Shown: in pieces, positions 26,363 through 34,695 of the stretch
Layout: every line of letters begins with the position of its first letter
How positions within the stretch are numbered: the first letter of the stretch is position 1
Source of the DNA: Kangiella koreensis DSM 16069
GTDB taxonomy: Bacteria > Pseudomonadota > Gammaproteobacteria > Enterobacterales > Kangiellaceae
Reading direction: 5' to 3'
NCBI RefSeq assembly: GCF_000024085.1
Contig: NC_013166.1
Coordinates: forward strand, 1,302,001-1,366,000
Length of the DNA: 64,000 nucleotides
Notes under the pieces: model-generated
The model's input: only the letters and a program-made list of their open reading frames with translations
What the model was told of the DNA's origin: nothing
The model's database searches: none
Translations under genes and position numbers: made by a program

Positions 26363-27688
26363 ATGAGTGATTCTAAAAAGTCGCTAACGTTACTAGGCGC
26401 TGTTTCGATGGGTACGGGTGTCATGATTGGCGCCGGTATTTTTGCGTTAACGGGGCAAATCGCTGAGTTAGCTAACGCTCTGTTCCCGCTGGCCTTTCTT
26501 GCTGGCATGATGGTCACCAGTATTTGCGCCTATTCCTATATCAAGCTCTCACAAAACTATCCTTCTTCCGGCGGCATCGCCATGTTTCTGCAAAAGGCTT
26601 ACGGAAAGGGTGCTACCACAGCAATTTTTGCGTTATTGATGTTCTTTTCCATGATCATCAATCAAAGCCTGGTTGCTAGAACATTCGGTACTTACACATT
26701 ACAACTCTTTGAGATTGAACAATTGGGGCAATGGGCGGTTCCTTCGCTGGGTGCTGCGTTACTGGTATTCGCCTTTCTGATTAACATTGTCGGTAATAAA
26801 TATATAGAAAGGCTATCGGTGGTAATGGCTTTTATTAAGGCTGTTGGACTTTTTCTTTTAGCACTTGGAGGTTTATGGGCGGCAGGGTTTGATTTTAATA
26901 GTCTGTTTGATACCGCTAATCGTTCTCAGCTGACAGACAAGTTAGATATTGATCCGTCTTGGGGTTTCATCTCTGCGGTTGCTTTGAGTGTTTTAGCCTA
27001 TAAAGGTTTTACCACAATCACTAATAGTGGTGATGAGCTTGAGGAACCTAAAAAGAATATTCCCAGAGCTATCGCCATTGCAATAGGGATCTGTACCTTC
27101 GTTTATTTGCTGGTGGCAGTTTCAGTTAGCAGCAACCTCAGTATTCCAGAGATTGTTTCCGCTCGTGATTACTCCCTTGCAGAAGCTGCCAAACCAGCGT
27201 TTGGCGAATGGGGCTTAACCATTACCGTTTTGTTTGCAATAGTCGCAACGGTGTCCGGAGTTATTGCTAGTATCTTTGCGGTATCTCGAATGCTGACCAT
27301 GCTCACTAAGATGAAACTGGTGCCTCATAGCCACTTAGGTATGCCTGGCAGTATTCAAAAGCATAATGTGGTTTACACTGTCGTTATTGCGATATTTCTG
27401 ACTTTGTTTTTTGACCTGAGTCGGATTGCTTCGATGGGGGTGATTTTTTATATCATCATGGATATTGCCATTCATTGGGGAGTGTTGGTTAAGCTGCGAA
27501 AAGATGTTGGTGCAAATCCATTAATTGTTTTAACCGCCATTGCGCTGGATGCCCTTATCCTTTCTGTATTTCTTTGGATTAAATGGCAAATGGATCCCTT
27601 TGTCATCTGGGCCAGTTTGATTGGACTTAGTTTAATTATCATTGGCGAGCTGTTTTTTCTACGAGTTCATAGAAATAAAAACCAATAA
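26363..27688 (+). CDS. APC-family amino-acid permease
   Basis: A 441-residue inner-membrane protein with about twelve hydrophobic helices. The first-helix motif GAVSMGTGVMIGAGIFALTG is the unwound glycine segment of APC amino-acid/polyamine/organocation transporters. YKGFTTITNSGDELEEPKKNIPRAI is the conserved helix 6-loop 7 region. Substrate cannot be assigned. Confidence 0.88.
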   Translation: MSDSKKSLTLLGAVSMGTGVMIGAGIFALTGQIAELANALFPLAFLAGMMVTSICAYSYIKLSQNYPSSGGIAMFLQKAYGKGATTAIFALLMFFSMIINQSLVARTFGTYTLQLFEIEQLGQWAVPSLGAALLVFAFLINIVGNKYIERLSVVMAFIKAVGLFLLALGGLWAAGFDFNSLFDTANRSQLTDKLDIDPSWGFISAVALSVLAYKGFTTITNSGDELEEPKKNIPRAIAIAIGICTFVYLLVAVSVSSNLSIPEIVSARDYSLAEAAKPAFGEWGLTITVLFAIVATVSGVIASIFAVSRMLTMLTKMKLVPHSHLGMPGSIQKHNVVYTVVIAIFLTLFFDLSRIASMGVIFYIIMDIAIHWGVLVKLRKDVGANPLIVLTAIALDALILSVFLWIKWQMDPFVIWASLIGLSLIIIGELFFLRVHRNKNQ

Positions 27689-27756
27689 AATCATAGTCTT
27701 GAATAATACCTATAATCCAGTAGGCTAGGAGTTGTATTTAATAGCTGAGGGAGTTT

Positions 27757-28566
27757 ATGCAGGAATTAGAGGGTAAAAGGGTTTTTCATATATCTGTTTT
27801 CAGTGGTGACTTTCATGGCAAACTGTTTGCAGGTACTGAGGCTTTAGTTTTTTTAGAGGACGAAGCGCTATCGAGCGAAGAAATGCAATCTATCGCCAAG
27901 CGCAAGGATATTCCGGCTACCTGTTTTGTGTGGCCATCTGATAATAGTTCAAGATTTCATATCCGTTTTTATAATCCCCAAACCGAAATTCAGTTGTGTG
28001 GGCATGGCTTGTTGGCGGCTGCACAAGTTGTTAATGATACAGCTGATGTCGAGCAGCCAATCGAATTTATCACCCAATCTTCACAAATCAAAACTAAAAT
28101 AGATGATGAGCAGAAACTTTGGATCGGCTTTGATGTGATTGAGTCTGAGCCAGTCGATATTCCGGTATGGGCTGAAGATTTTTGTAACATTAAACCGGTT
28201 AGTGCATCTAAAGTTGGTCCCAGCAATGGTTACTGGATCTTTGAGTGGCCACAGGACTTTGATTTAACCGAGCTTGCAATCAACTTTGATAAGCTGACAT
28301 TCGCTACAGAGCGAGCCTTGATAGCAACCACTCAATCGCAAGCTAAGGGTTTTGATTATGATCTTCGCTATTTCGCACCACAGCACGGGGTTAATGAAGA
28401 TAAGGCCACCGGCTCAGCTAACCGAGTGTTAGCCAGTTATTGGAAAAGTAAGCTGAATCAACGTAAATTTAAGGCTAGGCAGCTTTCAGCAGAGGGCGCT
28501 GTTATTGAAGTGGAGTGCGAGAACGGCGTTGTATGGATTTCAGGAAAGGTCACTATTAATGCTTGA
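27757..28566 (+). CDS. PhzF-family isomerase-like protein
   Basis: A 269-residue protein of the PhzF/diaminopimelate-epimerase fold. It has the N-terminal FHISVFSGDFHGKLFAGTEA with the usual catalytic Glu seen here as TEALVF. CGHGLLAAAQVV and the C-terminal EDKATGSANRVLASYW are also present. Homologues include isomerases and many proteins of unknown function. Its last 8 bp overlap the egtB start, so the two are translationally coupled. A role tied to ergothioneine synthesis is possible but undocumented to my knowledge. Confidence 0.82.
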   Translation: MQELEGKRVFHISVFSGDFHGKLFAGTEALVFLEDEALSSEEMQSIAKRKDIPATCFVWPSDNSSRFHIRFYNPQTEIQLCGHGLLAAAQVVNDTADVEQPIEFITQSSQIKTKIDDEQKLWIGFDVIESEPVDIPVWAEDFCNIKPVSASKVGPSNGYWIFEWPQDFDLTELAINFDKLTFATERALIATTQSQAKGFDYDLRYFAPQHGVNEDKATGSANRVLASYWKSKLNQRKFKARQLSAEGAVIEVECENGVVWISGKVTINA

Positions 28567-29884
28567 TCAGGTCAAAGAAGAATCGTCAACTGAGCTTGTT
28601 GAACAAGTTCTTTCTGATTTTGTTGCCATTCGGTTTTTTACCGAGCAGCTGTGTGAGCTATTAAAACCTGAAGATTACAATCTACAAGCCATTGCTGAAA
28701 CCAGTCCTGCAAAATGGCACCTTGCCCATACCAGCTGGTTTTTCGAAACCTTTATCCTCAAGAAATTTGATTCAGACTTCAGTCCCTTTAATGAGCGCTA
28801 CGAATATCTGTTCAACTCCTATTACAACGCCATTGGAGAGCAGTTTCCGCGCCCACAGCGAGGTCTTTTGTCGCGTCCTTCCGTAGAAGAAATCTATGAA
28901 TATCGAAAGCATGTTACCGAACAGGTAAAAGACTTTGTTAAATCCTTGGCTCAAGCTCAAGATAAGCGACTTAACGAAGTGTTGAGTTTGATCGTCCTAG
29001 GTAACAACCATGAGCAGCAGCATCAGGAGCTATTATTAACTGACCTGAAATACAACTTGTTTCAGAATCCGTTGTTGCCAGCTTATCGTACTAGTGACCA
29101 GCTTGTTGCTCAAAATGAGCAAGTCTTGCCGATTGAATGGATTCGATTTGATGAAGAACTTGTGTCTGTCGGTACTGATATTAACAATGAGCCAGTTACA
29201 CAAACTGACTTCGCCTATGATAATGAAACCCCACAGCATAAATTCTATCGTCATCAGTTTTCAGCTGCTAATCGTCTAACAACTAATGGCGAATATTTGG
29301 AGTTTATAGAGCAGGGAGGTTATCAAGATTCTCAGTATTGGTTGAGCGATGGTTGGGATACAGTCAGAGAGCACCAATGGCTAGCACCGCTCTATTGGTT
29401 TAAAAAAAATGATGATTGGTTTGTATATACCCTGGATGGAGTAAAACCGCTCAATCTTAACGAGCCTGTTGCGCATGTCAGTTATTATGAAGCTGATGCC
29501 TTTGCGCGCTGGAGCGAAGCGCGCCTACTGACAGAGCAAGAGTGGGAATCGATTGCTGGAGAACCTCAACTTGACTCAAACTCGTTTAACCTGGTCGATA
29601 ATGAACTGCTACATCCTGTTGCCGCAACTGGAAACAGTGGCTTGCAACAGTTGTTTGGTGATGTGTGGGAATGGACCTCAAGTTCTTATTCCGCTTACCC
29701 TAGATTTAAGCCAGCCTCAGGAGCGGTTGGCGAATACAATGGCAAGTTTATGTGTAACCAATATGTATTGAGAGGCGGTTCATGCGTCACCAGTCGCAAC
29801 CATATTCGCAAAACATACCGTAATTTTTTCTATCCCGAGGCGCGTTGGCAGTTTAGTGGTATTCGATTAGCTCGTGACTTATAA
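28559..29884 (+). CDS. egtB: Ergothioneine biosynthesis sulfoxide synthase EgtB
   Basis: A 441-residue iron enzyme that oxidatively joins hercynine to cysteine or gamma-glutamylcysteine. The N-terminal DinB-like domain has iron His candidates in KWHLAHTSW (residues ~54-57) and NHEQQHQELL (~140-146). The C-terminal formylglycine-generating-type domain shows FGDVWEWTSSSY, VLRGGSCVTSRNHIRKTYRNFF and RWQFSGIRLAR. The frame is open further upstream over phzF; the ATG at 28559 overlaps the phzF stop and fits the family N-terminus. egtD follows 27 bp later. No egtA, egtC or C-S lyase (egtE) is adjacent. Confidence 0.93.
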   Translation: MLDQVKEESSTELVEQVLSDFVAIRFFTEQLCELLKPEDYNLQAIAETSPAKWHLAHTSWFFETFILKKFDSDFSPFNERYEYLFNSYYNAIGEQFPRPQRGLLSRPSVEEIYEYRKHVTEQVKDFVKSLAQAQDKRLNEVLSLIVLGNNHEQQHQELLLTDLKYNLFQNPLLPAYRTSDQLVAQNEQVLPIEWIRFDEELVSVGTDINNEPVTQTDFAYDNETPQHKFYRHQFSAANRLTTNGEYLEFIEQGGYQDSQYWLSDGWDTVREHQWLAPLYWFKKNDDWFVYTLDGVKPLNLNEPVAHVSYYEADAFARWSEARLLTEQEWESIAGEPQLDSNSFNLVDNELLHPVAATGNSGLQQLFGDVWEWTSSSYSAYPRFKPASGAVGEYNGKFMCNQYVLRGGSCVTSRNHIRKTYRNFFYPEARWQFSGIRLARDL

Positions 29885-29911
29885 ATAATCATTTCAAATT
29901 AGGGCAGAACA

Positions 29912-30853
29912 ATGAACGTAAAAGAAGCGTCCATAAGCAAAGAACAACAAGATATTCTTGACGGTCTGAGCGCTGAACAAAAATTCATTAATCCAAAATA
30001 CTTCTATAATCATCGCGGCTCAAAACTATTTGAAAAGATAACCCAGCTTGAAGAGTATTACCCTACGCGAACGGAACTTGGAATTTTGCAGAGTAAGTCG
30101 AAAGAGATTGCCGAACTTATTAGTCCAGACTCAATTATCATCGAACCTGGCGCAGGAAACTGCACTAAGATCGAATACCTACTGACGGATATCCATCCTA
30201 ATGTGTATGTGCCACAAGATGTTTCAGAAGAGTTTTTACAAAAATCTGCCGAACGATTATCAGAGCGCTATCCATGGTTAGAGGTTTATCCAATCGCCAG
30301 CGACTTCTCAGATCCGATTGAACTACCTGAAGTCTATCAACACTTCGCCAAGCATGTGTTTTATCCCGGCTCAACCATCGGTAACTTTGAGCCAGAAGAC
30401 GCAATCGCTTTTTTAAAGGAAATGCATAAGCTTGTTGGAAGCAATGGCGGTATCCTGCTCGGTGTGGACTTACACAAAGATAATGAAACACTTCATGCCG
30501 CCTATAATGACGAGCAAGGTGTTACCGCGGAATTCAACCTCAACACTTTACGACACATTAACCAAATTCTTGAAGCTGATATCAACATCAATCAGTTTGA
30601 ACATCACGCCCTTTATAATTCTGAACAGCAACGAATAGAAATGTACCTGCGAAGTAAATCAGGCCAAGGATACAACATACTTGGTCAGAGCATAGAAGTC
30701 GCAAAGGGAGAGCTGATACACACCGAGCACTCCTATAAATACACACTGGACGGTATCGAAGAACTTGCCGAAAAATCTGGCTTTGAATTACAAAAAAACT
30801 GGCTTGATGAAGAAGAATTGTTTAGTGTTAGCTACCTTTCAAGTAAAAACTAA
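29912..30853 (+). CDS. egtD: L-histidine N-alpha-methyltransferase EgtD
   Basis: A 313-residue SAM-dependent methyltransferase that trimethylates histidine to hercynine, the first step of ergothioneine synthesis. Signatures are KYFYNHRGSKLFEKITQLEEYYPTR (shown in part), the SAM motif IIEPGAGNCTKI, the PQDVS strand and FYPGSTIGNFEP. AGGGCAG precedes the ATG. It pairs with egtB; small genes continue the operon downstream. Confidence 0.93.
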   Translation: MNVKEASISKEQQDILDGLSAEQKFINPKYFYNHRGSKLFEKITQLEEYYPTRTELGILQSKSKEIAELISPDSIIIEPGAGNCTKIEYLLTDIHPNVYVPQDVSEEFLQKSAERLSERYPWLEVYPIASDFSDPIELPEVYQHFAKHVFYPGSTIGNFEPEDAIAFLKEMHKLVGSNGGILLGVDLHKDNETLHAAYNDEQGVTAEFNLNTLRHINQILEADININQFEHHALYNSEQQRIEMYLRSKSGQGYNILGQSIEVAKGELIHTEHSYKYTLDGIEELAEKSGFELQKNWLDEEELFSVSYLSSKN

Positions 30854-30866
30854 AAAAGACTATTAA

Positions 30867-31157
30867 ATGAAAAAGTTGCTGCTAATAATTATCGCGATAT
30901 TTTTTTTAGTTGGATGTTCAGAATCATACGAGTCAAATGGCTTATTTATAGAGGTGGCTCAAGAAGGGTGCTTCGTTAATAAAGAAAAAGTTGATGATAT
31001 TGAAGCTTTTCTTCTGGATGTTTCTAACCCAGAAGCTGTCGAAATCTACCTCCATGCTGAAACTGGTGTCAGCGCAGCAAAGGTACTTCATGTTCTTGAT
31101 TTAGCCAAAGAACTGGGCTTTAAGGAAATTAGTGTTTTTACTCCAATCATTCAGTAG
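30867..31157 (+). CDS. Lipoprotein with an ExbD-like domain
   Basis: A 96-residue protein with a lipoprotein signal (FFLVGCSES). The mature part reads like the periplasmic domain of ExbD/TolR: a beta-strand and turn (EVAQEGCFVNKEKV), AVEIYLHAETGVSAAKVLHVLD and a final ISVFT strand. True ExbD proteins have an N-terminal membrane helix with a critical Asp; here that is replaced by a lipid anchor. Resemblance is by eye and moderate. It sits 13 bp after egtD and 6 bp before the yqaA-type gene. Confidence 0.6.
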   Translation: MKKLLLIIIAIFFLVGCSESYESNGLFIEVAQEGCFVNKEKVDDIEAFLLDVSNPEAVEIYLHAETGVSAAKVLHVLDLAKELGFKEISVFTPIIQ

Positions 31158-31163
31158 TATCTA

Positions 31164-31598
31164 ATGGAATACTTCGCCGAACTTGGCTATGTCGGGCTTT
31201 TTATTGCCGCATTTCTTGCCGCCACTATCCTGCCACTCAGCTCTGAGCTTGTTTTAACGGCTTTACTTTTCAAAGGCTTATCCCCAGAACTTCTTGTTCT
31301 CGTTGCTACAATCGGTAATGTTCTCGGTTCTTTAACCAATTATGGGCTAGGTTACTGGGCGAGTAAGACGGTAATCCAGAAGTGGTTAAGGATGTCAGAA
31401 AGTGAGTTTGTGCGTGCCGAGGAACGATTTAAGAAATACGGCATAGTCGCTTTGCTATTTGCCTGGGTTCCTGTTATTGGCGATCCACTCACAGTGATGG
31501 CCGGTATTTTACGCATTCGATTACTATGGTTTCTGATACTGGTAACCCTTGGTAAGTTCCTGCGCTATTACTTTCTGGCTACTTTGATATTGTCCTAA
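31164..31598 (+). CDS. yqaA: YqaA/DedA (VTT)-family membrane protein
   Basis: A 144-residue inner-membrane protein beginning MEYFAELGYVGLFIAAFLAATILPLSSELVL (seen in part), typical of YqaA. It has the re-entrant TIGNVLGSLTNYGLGYW and the RFKKYGIVALLFAWVPVIGDPLTVMAG segment of the VTT fold. Family members are linked to membrane-lipid flipping; YqaA itself is poorly known. It is the last gene of the phzF-egtB-egtD unit. Confidence 0.85.
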   Translation: MEYFAELGYVGLFIAAFLAATILPLSSELVLTALLFKGLSPELLVLVATIGNVLGSLTNYGLGYWASKTVIQKWLRMSESEFVRAEERFKKYGIVALLFAWVPVIGDPLTVMAGILRIRLLWFLILVTLGKFLRYYFLATLILS

Positions 31599-31677
31599 TC
31601 ACAGTTGGCCCACTTCGCTTGCTTCAATGAATTAATAGGGATAAGGTAAATCGTCTAATAAATACGTGGGGGTAATA

Positions 31678-33084
31678 ATGATACGTTCTCGATTCCTTTC
31701 TGTATTACTGGTTCTGCTCCTGGGACCGTTTTTTTCTTTCAATGCTACAGCAGAAAAATATGCCTTAAAAGGCGGGCGCTTAATTGATGGTTATGGCGGA
31801 CCCCCCTTAGCCAATAGCATCATTCTTGTTGAAAACGACACTATTAAAGCGGTTGGCCAAGTAGGGCAATTGGAAATACCAGAAGGCTACAAAATAGTAT
31901 CAACCGAGGGCATGGATGTATTGCCCGGACTATGGGAAAGCCATGCTCACCTGATGTTGAACGGGCATGCTGATTATAGTCATTGGCAACCAACCTATCG
32001 TGAGCGCCAGGTTGATGAGATTATGCCAGCCAGTGCTGTGCAATTATTGCTTGCAGGTGTTACTAGCGCACGTGACTTAGGTGCAAATCTTGAGGATTCA
32101 ATTGAAGTTAAACGACAGATAGAGAAAGGTGAGATTGCAGGTCCTAATTTATTTGTTTCAGGACCATTTTTACAGTACGAACCTTACCCAGGATCTGAGC
32201 ACTACCGCTGGGGAGTCAAAACAGTCCGTGAAGCCAAACAGAAAGTACGCCAACTAGCTAAGGCTGGCGTTGATATGATTAAGCTGGTGGATCAGGATCA
32301 AATGGAGCTGGAAGTGGCTCAAGCCATAGTCGACACAGCTCATGAAAATAACTTAAAAGTTATTGGTCATTCACATCGACCTGAAGAAATCCGAGTAGGC
32401 TTAAAAATTGGTGTCGATAATTTCGAGCATACCGGCCTAACGACAGCGCCAGAATACCCCGAAGATGTCATGAAGCTTTTAAAAGAACGTACCGCGACCG
32501 GACGAGTTGCAGGTGGCCCTTTATTCTGGACACCAACCGTTGAAGGTCTTTATCAATATCCAGAACTCATAAAAAATCCAGAGCGCTTAGATAATACTTG
32601 TTGGCATCGAGGCTTAAAGCCTGACACTATCAAAGACATCAAAGCATCATTAACCGATCCTGGCAAACTGGATTACATGCAGCTAACACCATTACGTCAA
32701 CCGACATTGAAAAGAAAAATTGCTCAGTTAAATGAAGCCGGGGTTGTGTTTTTGGTTGGTACTGATAGTGGCATCCCAACAAAATTTCATTGCCAAAGTA
32801 CCTGGAATGAAATGGCGGTATTAACTAACGATATGAATATGCCTGCGATGAATATCATTCGTTCAGCAACCTACTGGCCAGCAGTCATGATGGGTGTTCA
32901 AGATCGCTTAGGCAGTATCACAGCTGGCAAACAAGCCGACATTATAGCTGTAGAAGGCGATGTTTTACGTTATATGAATCTAATATCAGACGTAGATTTT
33001 GTCATGAAAGACGGAGTGATTTATCGACAGGATGGACAGGTTAATGAGGAAAAACTAGCACCGAAACAACGTTTGAAACCTTAA
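31678..33084 (+). CDS. Exported metal-dependent amidohydrolase
   Basis: A 468-residue amidohydrolase with a signal peptide (cleaved near ATA). Metal ligands appear in GLWESHAHLML (HxH), VIGHSHRP and VGTDSG, with a carbamylated Lys or equivalent in DMIKLVDQ. It resembles imidazolonepropionase-type/Xaa-Pro-dipeptidase-like amidohydrolases, which cleave small amides or peptides in the periplasm. The frame starts at a GTG at 31666, but the ATG at 31678 with GGGGG upstream fits better. Confidence 0.83.
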   Translation: MIRSRFLSVLLVLLLGPFFSFNATAEKYALKGGRLIDGYGGPPLANSIILVENDTIKAVGQVGQLEIPEGYKIVSTEGMDVLPGLWESHAHLMLNGHADYSHWQPTYRERQVDEIMPASAVQLLLAGVTSARDLGANLEDSIEVKRQIEKGEIAGPNLFVSGPFLQYEPYPGSEHYRWGVKTVREAKQKVRQLAKAGVDMIKLVDQDQMELEVAQAIVDTAHENNLKVIGHSHRPEEIRVGLKIGVDNFEHTGLTTAPEYPEDVMKLLKERTATGRVAGGPLFWTPTVEGLYQYPELIKNPERLDNTCWHRGLKPDTIKDIKASLTDPGKLDYMQLTPLRQPTLKRKIAQLNEAGVVFLVGTDSGIPTKFHCQSTWNEMAVLTNDMNMPAMNIIRSATYWPAVMMGVQDRLGSITAGKQADIIAVEGDVLRYMNLISDVDFVMKDGVIYRQDGQVNEEKLAPKQRLKP

Positions 33085-33100
33085 TTAACTTTTGACAATA

Positions 33101-33136
33101 CACCTACTCAATTGAGTTGAGTAGGTGCTTATTTTT
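33101..33136. terminator. Bidirectional terminator between amidohydrolase and doxX
   Basis: A perfect 11-bp stem, CACCTACTCAA/TTGAGTAGGTG, has a 5-nt loop, with T-rich sequence after it on the plus strand and A-rich before it. It lies between two convergent genes. Confidence 0.85.
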
Positions 33137-33584
33137 ACTGATTTTTTACCTTAACAATAGAATCGACAGACAGCTTGCCTGCACCAGAAATGACCAACGA
33201 TATAGATGCTGCTAGCAAGATTAAGGCAAATTCATAGCCGTTATTGCTGACAAATAGGCCATTACCAATGTGAACGGTCATGGCCATCAGCATAGTAAAA
33301 GCTGTTACAACTGCTGCAGGTCGTGTTAATAGTCCAAGGATCAAGGCTAAGCCGCCAAAAAACTCCGCACTACCTGCTAAAAGCGCCATCCAATAGCCAG
33401 GTTCAAAACCAACACTGGCCAGCCATTGGCCAGTGCCTTCCAGACCATAACCGCCAAACCAGCCGAACAGTTTTTGCGCACCATGAGCTAATAGAATAAT
33501 ACCAAGTGGCACTCGAAGAACTAGCGGGGCCCAACTTGGATTCTTGACAAATAAATGTGTTAATAATGTGTTTTTCATACTCAC
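33135..33584 (-). CDS. DoxX-family membrane protein
   Basis: A 149-residue protein with four membrane helices. It has the DoxX pattern LRVPLGIILLAHGAQKLFGWFGG, a second GSAEFFGGLALILGLLTRPAA and FELALILLAAS-like C-terminal segments. DoxX proteins take part in quinone/thiosulfate or glutathione-linked redox in some species; the role here is unknown. It is divergent from a LysR regulator that may control it. Confidence 0.85.
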   Translation of the reverse strand: MSMKNTLLTHLFVKNPSWAPLVLRVPLGIILLAHGAQKLFGWFGGYGLEGTGQWLASVGFEPGYWMALLAGSAEFFGGLALILGLLTRPAAVVTAFTMLMAMTVHIGNGLFVSNNGYEFALILLAASISLVISGAGKLSVDSIVKVKNQ

Positions 33585-33701
33585 TCTCCAGTAAATAGCT
33601 ATAAATTAAGTTGACGAGTTAATATTACTCTTAACTATATTGGTGATAAATGCTATTTTTATTGAATTATTGTAAACAGCATGTTGATAAAGAGAAGCGT
33701 T

Positions 33702-34610
33702 ATGGACAAGCTAGATTTAATGCAGGCGTTTATTTCGGTAGTCCAGCAGGGTTCCTTTACCTCCGCGGCTGAACAACTGGGAACATCAACTCAGCTCGTC
33801 AGTAAGTATGTGTCACAGCTTGAATCGGATCTAAAAGTTCGATTACTGCATCGAACCACTAGGAGCGTAACTGTAACTGAAGCCGGACAGGCATATCTCG
33901 AGAGAGCCCAACAAATACTATCAGATATAGAAACTCTTGAAGGCTCTATAAAAGAAGAAGGTGATGAACCAAGAGGCCGCCTGAGAATTAGTGCACCCAT
34001 GTCATTCTCTACACTCCATCTAGGAAAGCTTCTCGCGGAGTACCAGCAGCAATACCCAGAAGTTACCATCGACCTTCAGCTGAATGACCGTAAAGTTGAT
34101 ATCGTTGAAGAAGGGTTTGATCTGGCAATTCGTATTGGTGATCTCGAAAGCTCATCACTAATAGCTCGAAAAATTGCACCCATACAATTGGTTATGTGTG
34201 CTTCGCCTGACTATTTACACCAACATGGAGAACCACAATCCTTAGAGGAACTGAAAGGGCATCGTTATCTGCATTACAGTTACAGGAATGAGGATTTGCC
34301 AGCACTAGTATCAACCCAATCAGCAAGCATGGTTCTTAACAGGCAAAAAGGAAGCATCGCTGCAAACAATGGAGAAGTACTGGCTAAGGCTGCCGTAGCA
34401 GGCGCTGGAATTGTTTTGCAACCCACATTTATAGTCGGCCCTTATATTGCACAGGGAAAGCTGAAACCAATTCTTAAACAACACCAACAGGAGCCGCTGG
34501 GATTATATGCAGTCTATCCACACCGAAAATACTTATCAGGCAAGGTTCAAAGTTTTATCGATTATTTACAATCCTGTTTTGGTGACAAACCGTATTGGGA
34601 TAATTATTAG
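33702..34610 (+). CDS. LysR-family transcriptional regulator
   Basis: A 302-residue regulator with an N-terminal winged helix (GSFTSAAEQLGTSTQLVSKYVSQLE, seen in part) and a periplasmic-binding-protein-like effector domain (LRISAPMSFS, LAIRIGDLESSSLI). It belongs to the common CrgA/AaeR-like LysR group. The ATG at 33702 with AGAGAAG upstream is preferred over 33681. Divergence from doxX, with about 117 bp between, suggests it regulates that gene. Confidence 0.87.
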   Translation: MDKLDLMQAFISVVQQGSFTSAAEQLGTSTQLVSKYVSQLESDLKVRLLHRTTRSVTVTEAGQAYLERAQQILSDIETLEGSIKEEGDEPRGRLRISAPMSFSTLHLGKLLAEYQQQYPEVTIDLQLNDRKVDIVEEGFDLAIRIGDLESSSLIARKIAPIQLVMCASPDYLHQHGEPQSLEELKGHRYLHYSYRNEDLPALVSTQSASMVLNRQKGSIAANNGEVLAKAAVAGAGIVLQPTFIVGPYIAQGKLKPILKQHQQEPLGLYAVYPHRKYLSGKVQSFIDYLQSCFGDKPYWDNY

Positions 34611-34695
34611 TCTTATTCATATTAATTTTCATGTCTCAAATCCAAACTAAGACTCCAGTGCATCTAATAGGTACAACACTTAGGAGTTTTAATTC

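Noticed and set aside
28505..28558. Upstream extension of egtB over the phzF gene
   Set aside because: It would overlap phzF by about 60 bp, and the family N-terminus and the stop/start overlap support 28559.
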